Positions 25,423 through 34,789 of a stretch of 64,000 nucleotides of DNA are shown here, in pieces. Numbering within the stretch: position 1 is the stretch's first letter; every line of letters starts with the position of its first letter. Under the pieces are notes generated by a model. It was given only the letters and a program-made list of their open reading frames with translations. It was not told the DNA's origin and did no database searches. Source of the stretch: Acidobacteriota bacterium (GTDB lineage: Bacteria > Acidobacteriota > Blastocatellia > UBA7656); the NCBI GenBank assembly GCA_040754075.1, contig JBFMDH010000035.1:1-64000 (forward strand), in the 5' to 3' direction. Position numbers and translations under genes: made by a program.

Positions 25423-27345
25423 TTATTTGCCGGATATGCAGTCGGTAAATTCCACGCCAATCAACTTTTTGCCGCTCGATAATTTCATCACATGACGAAC
25501 CATTGCCTTAACTGAATAGAGTTTTCTCGAATCATTAAACACCCGTAAATTCATGGGCATGGGTAAACCGATTCTCAGCAATGCATCTTGCTTAACCTCA
25601 TGCTCGACTCTGAACAGCAAACCGGTTTTGGAAATGTTGACGGTTTCGGTAATCTCTTTCCAACTGCCATCATTGGCAGCCACACCCACGGGTAAATTCA
25701 TCAGGATGCGTTCGGATTGGCGTCTTTCATCAGGCGTTACCAGCGAAAATCCCCATTCATTCTGCTCCGGGTTTAATGAAGGTTGACTCAACGGTTGCGG
25801 CTTCAAGCCGGGGTTGGTCAAAGGTAGCGAATAGGTTAAGGGATGTCCTGCGGGAAATAATTTCTGTCGGTTTTGCAGTATGCGGGCAAGTTGCAGCGAT
25901 TCGCTCGCCGCTAAATCAAGATTGCCGGTGAACAGATAAAGCTCTTTCAGTTTTTGCCGGGCTTCGACATTATCGGGGTCGAGGTCAATAATTTGTTTAA
26001 CCACTTTGATAGCCTGATCGCTTTTGCCGCAACTGATGAGCAAATCGGCTTGGGAAATATTATTCATTACTGATTCAACGTCATAACCGGGTTGGATGTC
26101 GTTTACCAGAATGACCGGTGAAGGTTTTTGCAGGGGTTCTTGCAACTCTTCAGGGGAATCCTTGCCGTTAAGCGCATTTAATTGCGCGCGGTGTTTCAGG
26201 TCGTACGGTTCCAGATTGACCAATCGTTCAAGCGATTCAATCGCCGCTTCAGTATTCTCCTGTGCGATGGCGGCTTTAACCAGTGTATTCAAGGTTGCAA
26301 CCATCAGACCTTCGTCGTTTAAATGCAGATAAACCTGATAGAGGCTTTGCAAAGCGCCTAAATGATTGGGCGACTGTTTCAACATCCGGCGTAAAAATTC
26401 AATCGCCAGCGCATCTTTGCGGGTCTTGAATAAATGTGGCAAACAGGTGTCGAGTTGGTGCAGGGCTTTTTCGATTTCACCCTGCTGCGCATAGGCATCA
26501 CCGAGGTTTAAAAGTCCGTGGAAACGTTGCGGTTGCAGATTATAAAGTTGATGAAAAACCGCTTCCGCTTCATCGAACGACCCCGCCGCCAGACAGGCAT
26601 CACCGAGCAAATCGAGCATATCGGGATCATGCGCTCGCTTATTCAACCCGTTTTTGACCAGTTTGATAATGCGTTCCGGTTGCTGGCGTTCGAGGTAGAT
26701 GGTCGAAATATTTGCTAAGGCTCTCAATGAATTCGGTTTGATAGACAAGGCTTTGGCATAGGCATTAAGCGCCCCGTCCTGGTCGTCTCTTTTTAAGAAC
26801 TCGTAACCGGCTCTGAGAAAAACTTCAAGGGCTTTGTCATGCCTGCCATTCATTGTATAAACCGCGCCGAGTTTCATTAAAACCGCTGCATTGGTCGGGT
26901 TTAATTCGATAACCGTGTTATAAATGCTTGTGGCTTTGCTGATGTTGCCGATTCGCGTATAAATTTGCGCGGCTTCTAAATACATGAGCGTCGCTTCATC
27001 AAGCGAGCGATTTCTGGCGTAGAGGTTAGCCAGTTGCAAACGCGCTTCAAGGTGATTCGGACAAAGTTTCAATACCTTTTTGAACATCGCGATGGCTTTC
27101 GCGGTAAATCCTCTTTCGGCGTCAGTATTGGCGATGCGGGTAAAACAATCGATGGCTTCGGGAATCTGCCCGGCGCGAACGTATAAATCTCCCAGAATGT
27201 TGGTAATTGTAATATCGGTCGGATTCTCTGCGGCAATTTTGCAGTATTGATTGATGGCGGCTTCTAATTTTCCGTTGAATACCAACTTTTCGGCGCGTTG
27301 TAACGCTTTAAGCTGACTTGGGGAGGAATCAAATCGTTTGAACAT
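25423..27345 (-). CDS. TPR-repeat protein with C-terminal PilZ domain
   Basis: A 640-residue cytoplasmic protein. About 12 tetratricopeptide repeats fill residues 10-500, with the usual W/L-G-x-Y-A-F-A-P spacing (for example NILGDLYVRAGQIPEAIDCF, LANISTIYLERQQPERII). The C-terminal 110 residues form a PilZ domain: RRQSERILMNLPVGVAAND, then TVNISKTGLLFRV (NxSxxG motif). The PMPMNLRVF segment closely resembles PMPMTLRNH in the PilZ protein at 21336, so the two share one PilZ subtype. Likely a c-di-GMP-dependent scaffold, for example for motility or secretion; partner not identified. Confidence 0.82.
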   Translation of the reverse strand: MFKRFDSSPSQLKALQRAEKLVFNGKLEAAINQYCKIAAENPTDITITNILGDLYVRAGQIPEAIDCFTRIANTDAERGFTAKAIAMFKKVLKLCPNHLEARLQLANLYARNRSLDEATLMYLEAAQIYTRIGNISKATSIYNTVIELNPTNAAVLMKLGAVYTMNGRHDKALEVFLRAGYEFLKRDDQDGALNAYAKALSIKPNSLRALANISTIYLERQQPERIIKLVKNGLNKRAHDPDMLDLLGDACLAAGSFDEAEAVFHQLYNLQPQRFHGLLNLGDAYAQQGEIEKALHQLDTCLPHLFKTRKDALAIEFLRRMLKQSPNHLGALQSLYQVYLHLNDEGLMVATLNTLVKAAIAQENTEAAIESLERLVNLEPYDLKHRAQLNALNGKDSPEELQEPLQKPSPVILVNDIQPGYDVESVMNNISQADLLISCGKSDQAIKVVKQIIDLDPDNVEARQKLKELYLFTGNLDLAASESLQLARILQNRQKLFPAGHPLTYSLPLTNPGLKPQPLSQPSLNPEQNEWGFSLVTPDERRQSERILMNLPVGVAANDGSWKEITETVNISKTGLLFRVEHEVKQDALLRIGLPMPMNLRVFNDSRKLYSVKAMVRHVMKLSSGKKLIGVEFTDCISGK

Positions 27346-27531
27346 CTGGTAATGCCTTTATGAAGTCCCCCTTTACCTATTAAAAACCAGAACTTTAGGG
27401 TGGTTTTATTTTCTGTTTCCCAATCTGGTCATCAAACAAGCTTGCAGAGCCTTGGGGTATTTTTTTCATAACATCATTTGGGGAATAGGTACATACTTTT
27501 TTTGGTTTAGAAGAGATTGCCATATCAGTTA

Positions 27532-27605
27532 CTTTGAATCCGTTGAGGAAGCGGTCTTTGACCGCGTTGTCTTTGAATCTGTTGAGGAAACGGTCTTTGA
27601 CCGCG
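27532..27605. repeat. Tandem pair of 35-bp REP-like units
   Basis: Two copies (27532-27566 and 27571-27605) differ at only two positions, giving a 39-bp period. Each contains the perfect hairpin GCGGTCTTTGACCGC (second copy ACGGTC at the left arm) preceded by GTTGAGGAA. This is the clearest example of the REP-like family in the window. Confidence 0.85.
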
Positions 27606-27689
27606 ATTTGCCGGACAACGCGACCAAAAACTTTGTTCAACCTCAGTCAATTGTTTGGCAAGCCGCTCCAGACTGCGCCCAAACCAGAC

Positions 27690-27744
27690 AAAAAGACAGC
27701 CGGAATTTAATCATGATTAAACCTCAACTGATTAAACTCCGGCT
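27690..27744 (-). terminator. Terminator of the alpha-2-macroglobulin gene
   Basis: A 16-bp stem (27698-27713 with 27729-27744, one mismatch), followed on the minus strand by GTCTTTTTGTC, begins 13 bases after the stop codon at 27758. Confidence 0.65.
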
Positions 27745-27757
27745 GCGAATTGTTGCC

Positions 27758-30700
27758 TTATTCAACAATCACGCGGTCACTCGAACTTCTGCCAAAGGTT
27801 TCCGGGTGATACATCTCTTCGGCTTTCGTCGGCGGCACTACGAACACGCCCGGCGTGGTGGCTCTCGCAACATAGGAATAATTGTAAACTCCTTCCCAGA
27901 GTAGCGACGCGAAAGCCTCGACCCGTTCATCGCGCATATTCTGATGCTCGTACCAGGTGCGCCACCACCACCAGTAACCGCGCTGGAAGTCGCTGCTCGT
28001 CGGGTCTTGCGGAATGCTGCCGGTCGTCGCTAATGCCGGGTTCATCGGCTCAAGCCCCGCCGGTATCGGATCAACCAGGGCAACGTGATAACGCCGCGAT
28101 TGCGCCACCATCGTCAGTTTGACGCGAACCTTTGCCCCGGCTTTGATGCGCCACGTCCCGTCGGCATCGCGACGCACATCATCGGCTTTTTCAACCGCTT
28201 CATATTTTCTCTCAATCGTAAAACCATAATCCGCCGGGTCGAGTTTTAAACTGGTCGGCGCGTAGGTCATGCCGACGCGGTAATACAAACGCCCCGCGCC
28301 TTCTTTACTTAAGATGAGATTTTGCTGTCCGCTTTGTTCAACTAAATATTTCATCGGCACATTGACGTTATAACGGTCGGTCGAACGCCCTTTGAATTCG
28401 TAACCGCCCGCGTAGGTTGAACCAAGCCAGGCGCGCGCCACGAAATCGGGCGTCACCTTTTCATAGGTGTTGAAATATTTATCGAGTGCCAGCAGCACGA
28501 AAGCATTCTCCTGAGTGTTTTCCCAACGCCCCTCTTTGCGATGGGCGAGAAGTCCGCGAACCAGTTTGGGAATCAAATCATTTTGCGGTTGGTCGCCAAT
28601 TAACGCTTCAAGGATGATGCCATCGGCGCGACGCGAAGAATGCAACAGCAGGTGCGCGCCGTCCGTGTACGAAGTCACGAAATGGGCTGTGGCAGCCTCT
28701 TCCGTGGCGCGGTTGTTCAAGTGCTTACGAATCGCCGCGACTTCCGCTTGTGAACCGGCATCTTTCGAGAGCACAGGCAAAAGCCAACCGACGGCTTCAA
28801 GCGAGAGCTTTTCAAGCGTGGCTTCGGCAATGAGGCGTTTGGCTTTTACCGTATCCCGATCACCCATGCGATTGCGAACATATAGCGCATAGGCGACCAG
28901 CACGCGCCGCGTTTCGATTGAGTAATAACTTGGAATGTGGCTTTCGATGTTGCGCAAATACTCTTTCGAGCGCGCCAGCATATCATCGGGCACCTCGAAG
29001 CCTTTTTCTTTGGCGCGTTGCAAAGCGTGGGCGACGTGAATGCTCACATAGGGGTAATCTTCATCGCCGCGTTTCCAGAATCCGAAACCGCCGCTGGGAT
29101 TTTGCATGCCTTGCAAGCGTTTGATGTCGCGTTTGACTGCGGCAAGCATCTCATCTGGCGGCGGCAAGCCTTTGGCTTTGAAGGCAGTGAGCACATCTTT
29201 CAACGCCGCAATCGACACGATGCGTGATGAAAGTTGTTCAGCGCATTCATAAGGGTACGAAGCCAGGTACAACACCGCATCGGTTAAGGCTTGCAGTTGC
29301 GTTGATGAAGTGGTGACTTCAAGCCCGCCGAATTGTTTGATGGCATCACCTGGCGCTTTCACAGGCTGAATAATTGCGCCCGCATCAACTTCGCCATAGG
29401 TCGCAAAGGCTTCGGTCGTCGCAGGCGTCCACACCGGAAGTGAGATTTCCGCTGCATCCGCCCATTCGCCCGATACGGCGGCGATTTGAAAACGCGCGGT
29501 TCCGGCTTTCATCGCCGCAGTCGGAAAACGCACTTCGACGCGGTCATTCGCAGGAATCGTGATGCGACGCCCGTTGCCATCTGTGAGTTCGGCATTGGTA
29601 GCGCGCACCGCGACCGCTACATCCATCGGCGCATCGGTTTGATTTTGCACGACGACCGGCAGTTCAAAGCGGTCGCCGAAATTCAAAAATCGCGGAGCCG
29701 ACGGGCGAACCATCAGCGGCAGTCTCGCGGTGATGTTGGCTTCGTTCATGCCGAACTGTTTGCCACCGGCAACCGCAACCGCCATCACCCGATAGCGCGT
29801 CAGATTGTCTGGCAATTTGACTTTGACGGTCGCGCGTCCATCGGCATCGGTTTTCACATCGGGCGCAAAGACCGCCAGCGCGTTGAAGTTTTCACGCACT
29901 TGAATCGCAGCGTCTTCACCACTTGCATCGCCCGGCGCTTTGGCTTTCTTGGGCATGGCAGCAGCAGGCGGTGCAGGCGGCGGCAATGCGCCTGTGCGCA
30001 TCTGCATTGTTTCAGCCACTCCACCGGGCACGCCACCCACAGCGCCTTTTTCCAGTTGACTGGCTAAATCCTCCGGCGCGGAAAGCAATACACGTTCGCG
30101 CAAATGATAAGCATTCATATCCGCGCCACGGGTTGAATAGAAAGTCCAAAGCGGGTCGCCGACGCGATAGCCGGTTAAACTCAAAATCGCTTCGTCAACC
30201 ACAACCACGGCGATTTCGCTATTCGCGACGGCTGCGCCGCCCGCATCTTTCACTTCAACATCAACACTGGTCTCTGCGCCGGGCGCTAAGGCTTTATCTT
30301 TCGGCGTCGCTTTCACCGCAAGCTTTCTGGTGACCGGTGGAATCGCAAGATTCAACGAACCCGCGCCATACGCCGGGCGTTTCGGCAAAGCGTTATTGGG
30401 TTTGCCAGCATCATCCGCGCGCACCTGTGCGCCGACCAAATCGACGTTGACATAAATGTTCGGCGTGTAGCCTTCTTTAATCGGAATCCTTAGCGTATGC
30501 GAAGCCGAGTTCATGGTGAAGCGTTCGCTTGAAACGATGCCCGAACGATTGAGCGTCATCACCCCTTCGGCGGGGAAGAACGGCGCATTGACCAAAATCT
30601 CTGCGGTATCGCCCGCTTGATAATCTTTTTGATTGGGGATGAGTTGCACTTCTTCCTGTTCAATGTCGCGTTTGGGAATGACTTTGCCACCCGCGACCCA

Positions 30701-33700
30701 CAAAGTGATTTCGCTTTGATTGGCGCGTTCGCGGTCATCGAATACGCTGGCGGTGATGCGATACTGTCCGCCTTCTTTAGTTTCAAATTTGCACTCAACC
30801 GCATCGGCAGCGGATTTGATTTCGCACTCCTGTGGGTTGACCTCTTTTTGAACCCACTCGCCTTTCTCCTGTAGCCAATCCAATAGCACGGCGCGAACTT
30901 TCACGGTGCGACCGGGCATAGCTTTGCCGTCAATATCGGTGGTGATGGTTTGAATGATGAGCGGTTCGCCTTTTTGTACGAAGGTGCGCGGCGAGCGAAT
31001 GCCGACATACAACGAAGACGGATGCACCAACAGATTTGCCGACGCATTCCACGCCTGACGATTGACATCCATCACAGAGGCTTCGGCAGTGATGGCATAG
31101 GGGCGCGGCGGGTCTGCTTTATCGAAATCCACACGCAACCGGTGCTTGCCCGCAGCATCGGTTTTGGCATTGTAAGTCTTCACATTTGCTTGTGGCGGTT
31201 CGTAATAACTGCGCCACCAGGGAACCCATTTGCCAAAGGTAAAGTCATAGCGATTCGGCGGCGTGTAATTCGTCGGCGTCGAACGCACCGTCCAATTCAC
31301 ATCGGCATTCGGGAGTCCGCCGCCCGCGTAATAACTGGCGCTCACCGTGACCGTCGCGTTTGCGCCGACAAAATGAGGTCCTTCGCTTGCCTGTGCATTG
31401 ACTTCAAATTCGGGGCGACGAAATTCCTGAACTTGAAATGAATGACTGTAAGTTGTACCGCCAAGCTGAGCGGCATTCCCCGATGAAGCCAGTTGCAAAT
31501 TCGTATAGCCGAGATTCATGGTGCCCGGCAATTTAAAAGCGAAATCGAAACCGCCAAGCGCATTGACTTTCGCTGTGCCTTTGGAAATTTCGTTGCCGCG
31601 TGAATCGCGAATTAAATAACTGATGTTGGTCGCTTCGCCGTCGAGCGCCGCGACATCGCCATCTTTACCTGCGCCGATGCGACGAATCCAGCCTTTGACG
31701 TGAACCTCTTCGCCGGGTTTGTACATTTTGCGGTCATCGAAAACAAACCAGCGCAGCGAGTCTTGCAGATTTTTCCTGTACCAGTTGCCGCCCTCATTCC
31801 ACCAGTTAGTGTCTTCCGGCAAAATGGCAACATCATTGCCTCTGCGGGCAACCAGCAAATCGTAACCTGCACGACCTTTGACCTCCGGCAATGCCATGCG
31901 CGCCGTGCCGTTGGCTTGTGTGGTTGCGGTCAATGTCGTTTCAAGAAGTGATAGTTGCACACCATCAAGCGGCTTGCCGTCTTTGAGTGAAGTCGCCCAA
32001 CCGATTAAATCGGTGTGGTCAACGAAGGCATCAAGTCCGATTTGCGTGGCTTGAATCCAGGCTTTGATGGTGCGATTTTCCCAGCGGTTTTTCGATTTCA
32101 CGGGTTGTTCAACAACTAAAACAACTTGCCCCAAACCGCCATTGAGCGCCGGTGATAAATCGATTTTGGTTTCAACCATTTCATCGGGCTGTGAATTGAC
32201 CGGAACGAGTTTGGATGAAATCAACTGACCCGGCGGAGGCGCAGGACGGTTGTCGTTGTCGCGCACGAAAAGACCGAAAGCTTTCCAATCCTGGGGAGTG
32301 ACTTTGTAAAGGCTCACTTTCAAATTGCTGTAGTTGATGCTGTAGACCGAAAAGCGCGGTTGCGCGGTCGGGTCAAGCACGATGAATTCACTGCCGGATG
32401 AAGCGAGCGCCGGCGGCGCGCTGCCGACATTGAAAGTGATGGTTTGTGATTTTTCTAATGTCTGATCGAAAGTGTCAGGGATATTCGCGGCGAGGGTGAC
32501 GCGATAAGTGGTGCGCCCTTTCTTGATGCCGGTGATGATTAAGGTGTTGCCGTAAACCTGCGTCTTCATCGCTTGAATCGCCGGTTCGACGCGCACCATC
32601 GACGCATCGAAGGTTTGTGTATCAATGGGATTGGTGAATTGAATTGACCATTGATCAAACGGCGAACAACTGTTGTACCCGCAACGATATTCGCGCACAC
32701 GCATCGCGCCGTAGGTGCGAAATGAAAATGATTTCGGTTCGGTGGTTTTGCGTGGACCTTCTGCCGAAGGTGTGCCCGCAGCAATCGTCACGGTGACATC
32801 GGTATCGCTAGGTAACATCGCTTTATTGCCGCTTACGTCAACGGCGCGAAATGCCAGCCAGCGCGTTTTATCAAAGGTCTTGGCGAAATTGCTAATCGTC
32901 GCGTCCTGATTGATTTCTTCCTGGGTTGCAAGTTTCAACCTGAATGATTGACCGCCAGCCGTGAGTTTAATATTTTGCAACACGGCTTCGGAATTGATGC
33001 GCTGGTCAAAGGCAACGAACATCAACGGGTCGCGACGTTGCGGTCCATAATTCGGATAAGAGGTTTCGACTTTTACCGGCGGCGTCGAAAAGCGAAAACG
33101 CTTCGCCGCCGCAAGAGTGGCTCCTGTAGCCGATTTCGTGCCAGCGGGGATTTCGACGGTGAAGTCTGTAGCGGCAGGAAAGCGTTGATCGTTGGCTGCT
33201 TCAAAGAGCAAGGTTTTCGTGCCCACCCAACGCCATTTGCCTTCGGGTTGCGGCGTGAGCCTCACGGGAACATTGGCTGCCGCGTCGCTTTGCGAAGTGA
33301 CGGCGACCATCGGTTGAGAAAAGGTGACGCTCACCTGCGGAGCAAGCGGCACTTCGCCTTCGGGTGAAAAGCGCGCGACTTCGAGGGTGCCGCCCTGGAC
33401 TTCGGGAACACGCGGCGCCTCGGGCGGTGGGAAAGCGCCTTGAACGGTTTTGCCGGTGCGCGGTGGCGGCAGGCTTTTATCGCGAACCGCAAAATCCTGT
33501 TCGTCACTCGCTTCGGCTTTGATGGGTTGTAAACGCCGCAACACATTTTGCGTATCGCTGTCTGAGAGTTTTGCGGCAACGGCTTGCGGGATGGTTTCGC
33601 GCCGTTCGCCGGATTCGATTCCTTCACTGAGTCTGAATTGCAATCCTTGATTCATATTGTTCTGAACTCCGGTTGAATTAGCAGGTCTTCTTGGCGGTAC

Positions 33701-33802
33701 GCGCCTTTGGGCGCTGGCCTCGGTGTTTAACAAAGGCAGGCAAGTGAAAATTTGAATGGCAATTAAAAGCAATGCGATAGCACTTCGTTGGCACATCCTC
33801 AT
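27758..33802 (-). CDS. Bacterial alpha-2-macroglobulin with thioester motif
   Basis: A 2014-residue exported protein. The signal peptide is about residues 1-31 (MRMCQRSAIALLLIAIQIF ... EASAQ). A Pro-rich linker and an N-terminal Ig-like region (FSPEGEVPLAPQVSVTFSQP) are followed by the MG-domain series typical of bacterial A2M (KPGEEVHVKGWIRR about 693, then EILVNAPFFPAEGV). The thioester motif CAEQ in PYECAEQLSSR is at about residue 1520. The LSSRI and GGFGFWKRGDEDYPYVSIH segments of the thioester domain follow. These proteins trap attacking proteases through the reactive thioester. There is no lipobox, so it is probably periplasmic or secreted. The usual partner, penicillin-binding protein 1C, is not adjacent. 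Confidence 0.92.
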   Translation of the reverse strand: MRMCQRSAIALLLIAIQIFTCLPLLNTEASAQRRVPPRRPANSTGVQNNMNQGLQFRLSEGIESGERRETIPQAVAAKLSDSDTQNVLRRLQPIKAEASDEQDFAVRDKSLPPPRTGKTVQGAFPPPEAPRVPEVQGGTLEVARFSPEGEVPLAPQVSVTFSQPMVAVTSQSDAAANVPVRLTPQPEGKWRWVGTKTLLFEAANDQRFPAATDFTVEIPAGTKSATGATLAAAKRFRFSTPPVKVETSYPNYGPQRRDPLMFVAFDQRINSEAVLQNIKLTAGGQSFRLKLATQEEINQDATISNFAKTFDKTRWLAFRAVDVSGNKAMLPSDTDVTVTIAAGTPSAEGPRKTTEPKSFSFRTYGAMRVREYRCGYNSCSPFDQWSIQFTNPIDTQTFDASMVRVEPAIQAMKTQVYGNTLIITGIKKGRTTYRVTLAANIPDTFDQTLEKSQTITFNVGSAPPALASSGSEFIVLDPTAQPRFSVYSINYSNLKVSLYKVTPQDWKAFGLFVRDNDNRPAPPPGQLISSKLVPVNSQPDEMVETKIDLSPALNGGLGQVVLVVEQPVKSKNRWENRTIKAWIQATQIGLDAFVDHTDLIGWATSLKDGKPLDGVQLSLLETTLTATTQANGTARMALPEVKGRAGYDLLVARRGNDVAILPEDTNWWNEGGNWYRKNLQDSLRWFVFDDRKMYKPGEEVHVKGWIRRIGAGKDGDVAALDGEATNISYLIRDSRGNEISKGTAKVNALGGFDFAFKLPGTMNLGYTNLQLASSGNAAQLGGTTYSHSFQVQEFRRPEFEVNAQASEGPHFVGANATVTVSASYYAGGGLPNADVNWTVRSTPTNYTPPNRYDFTFGKWVPWWRSYYEPPQANVKTYNAKTDAAGKHRLRVDFDKADPPRPYAITAEASVMDVNRQAWNASANLLVHPSSLYVGIRSPRTFVQKGEPLIIQTITTDIDGKAMPGRTVKVRAVLLDWLQEKGEWVQKEVNPQECEIKSAADAVECKFETKEGGQYRITASVFDDRERANQSEITLWVAGGKVIPKRDIEQEEVQLIPNQKDYQAGDTAEILVNAPFFPAEGVMTLNRSGIVSSERFTMNSASHTLRIPIKEGYTPNIYVNVDLVGAQVRADDAGKPNNALPKRPAYGAGSLNLAIPPVTRKLAVKATPKDKALAPGAETSVDVEVKDAGGAAVANSEIAVVVVDEAILSLTGYRVGDPLWTFYSTRGADMNAYHLRERVLLSAPEDLASQLEKGAVGGVPGGVAETMQMRTGALPPPAPPAAAMPKKAKAPGDASGEDAAIQVRENFNALAVFAPDVKTDADGRATVKVKLPDNLTRYRVMAVAVAGGKQFGMNEANITARLPLMVRPSAPRFLNFGDRFELPVVVQNQTDAPMDVAVAVRATNAELTDGNGRRITIPANDRVEVRFPTAAMKAGTARFQIAAVSGEWADAAEISLPVWTPATTEAFATYGEVDAGAIIQPVKAPGDAIKQFGGLEVTTSSTQLQALTDAVLYLASYPYECAEQLSSRIVSIAALKDVLTAFKAKGLPPPDEMLAAVKRDIKRLQGMQNPSGGFGFWKRGDEDYPYVSIHVAHALQRAKEKGFEVPDDMLARSKEYLRNIESHIPSYYSIETRRVLVAYALYVRNRMGDRDTVKAKRLIAEATLEKLSLEAVGWLLPVLSKDAGSQAEVAAIRKHLNNRATEEAATAHFVTSYTDGAHLLLHSSRRADGIILEALIGDQPQNDLIPKLVRGLLAHRKEGRWENTQENAFVLLALDKYFNTYEKVTPDFVARAWLGSTYAGGYEFKGRSTDRYNVNVPMKYLVEQSGQQNLILSKEGAGRLYYRVGMTYAPTSLKLDPADYGFTIERKYEAVEKADDVRRDADGTWRIKAGAKVRVKLTMVAQSRRYHVALVDPIPAGLEPMNPALATTGSIPQDPTSSDFQRGYWWWWRTWYEHQNMRDERVEAFASLLWEGVYNYSYVARATTPGVFVVPPTKAEEMYHPETFGRSSSDRVIVE

Positions 33803-34057
33803 AATGGTTTCTCCTCAAATCGATTCAAAAATCAACCAACGGCAAACGACATTCTCTACCAGTCGGGTCGCATTTGCAAAGTGCAGGGTCGGTTGAATCT
33901 GCTTATTGTTTATTAACTTTCAATATGATTTTTCGTTCGTTTTGTTCACACAAAATATTTGATTCAAAAGCTGGAGAGCACTGAGGCACAGTAGGAGAAT
34001 GAGGCTGGTCACTGAACTTGCAAAAATGAATGGAAGGCAATCAGGTGGTGATTTTGT

Positions 34058-34732
34058 TTAAACAATCCTTTGCCGCAACGCTTTGGCAACCGCTTCGGAT
34101 TTGGAATGGACTTGCAGCTTGTCGTAAATATTTCGCATATGAAATGAGATGGTGTTGACGCTCACGCCTAATTTCGCGGCGACGGTTTTAAAATTGTGCC
34201 CTTCAACAAGGAGTTTCAATAAACGGGTTTCGTGTGCGGTCAATTGATAATCGACATTTTTGGGTGGCGCAAATTTGCGAAATAATGTGACCACACGGCG
34301 TGCCACCTCCGGCGACATGGGCGCGCCGCCGGTTACCACTTCGCGTATACTGTCGAGCAAACGCACGGGTGGAGTTTTCTTCAACAGATAACCGCATGCG
34401 CCTGCGCACATCGCGCGAAAGATGCGTTCGTCGTCATCATAAACCGTCAGCACCAGGATAAGCAGTTGCGGATAGCGGCTTTTGAGAATCGCGATTCCTT
34501 CGATTCCTGACATCCCCGGAAGCCCTATATCAACGAGGGCAACATCAGGCGGATTGGCGCCCATCTGCTGTAGGGCTTCTTCCATCGAATGAAATCGCCC
34601 GCCGCATGAATAGCCTTCGGTAAATTGAATCAAGGTTGCTAACCCTTCGCGAATTTCCTGACGATCTTCGATGATGGCAACATTGATGTTCATCTGCGGC
34701 GTGGGTGTTTCTGTGATGATGGCATCGGGCAT
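34058..34732 (-). CDS. NarL/LuxR-type response regulator
   Basis: A 224-residue two-component regulator. The receiver domain (about 15-135) has the acidic pair in IIEDRQEIREG, the phospho-accepting Asp in VALVDIGLPGM and the Lys in YLLKKTPP. A LuxR-type helix-turn-helix (about 160-215) follows: LTAHETRLLKLLVEGHNFKT, VAAKLGVSVNTISFHMRNIY. GGAG lies 11 bases before ATG. It starts 57 bases after the stop of the giant protease gene and is probably co-transcribed with it. The matching HisKA_3-type kinase is upstream at 43312-46470, so kinase and regulator flank the protease gene. Confidence 0.93.
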   Translation of the reverse strand: MPDAIITETPTPQMNINVAIIEDRQEIREGLATLIQFTEGYSCGGRFHSMEEALQQMGANPPDVALVDIGLPGMSGIEGIAILKSRYPQLLILVLTVYDDDERIFRAMCAGACGYLLKKTPPVRLLDSIREVVTGGAPMSPEVARRVVTLFRKFAPPKNVDYQLTAHETRLLKLLVEGHNFKTVAAKLGVSVNTISFHMRNIYDKLQVHSKSEAVAKALRQRIV

Positions 34733-34789
34733 AATCCAAATTTCTCCATGTGAATGAGTCGCGGCTTCAGTCTATGGCTTCGGGTTATT

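Larger units (their letters stand above)
27346..27757. other. Non-coding spacer with repeats and a terminator
   Basis: A 412-base stretch between two minus-strand genes. It contains the tandem REP-like repeat (27532-27605) and the terminator of the alpha-2-macroglobulin gene (27690-27744). The rest (27346-27530 and 27606-27689) shows no convincing gene; a small reverse frame across the tandem repeat is a repeat artefact. Confidence 0.6.

Noticed and set aside
27395-27640. Small reverse-strand gene with internal peptide repeat
   Set aside because: Its repeat is only the translation of the 39-bp DNA repeat; no ribosome binding site and no recognisable protein.
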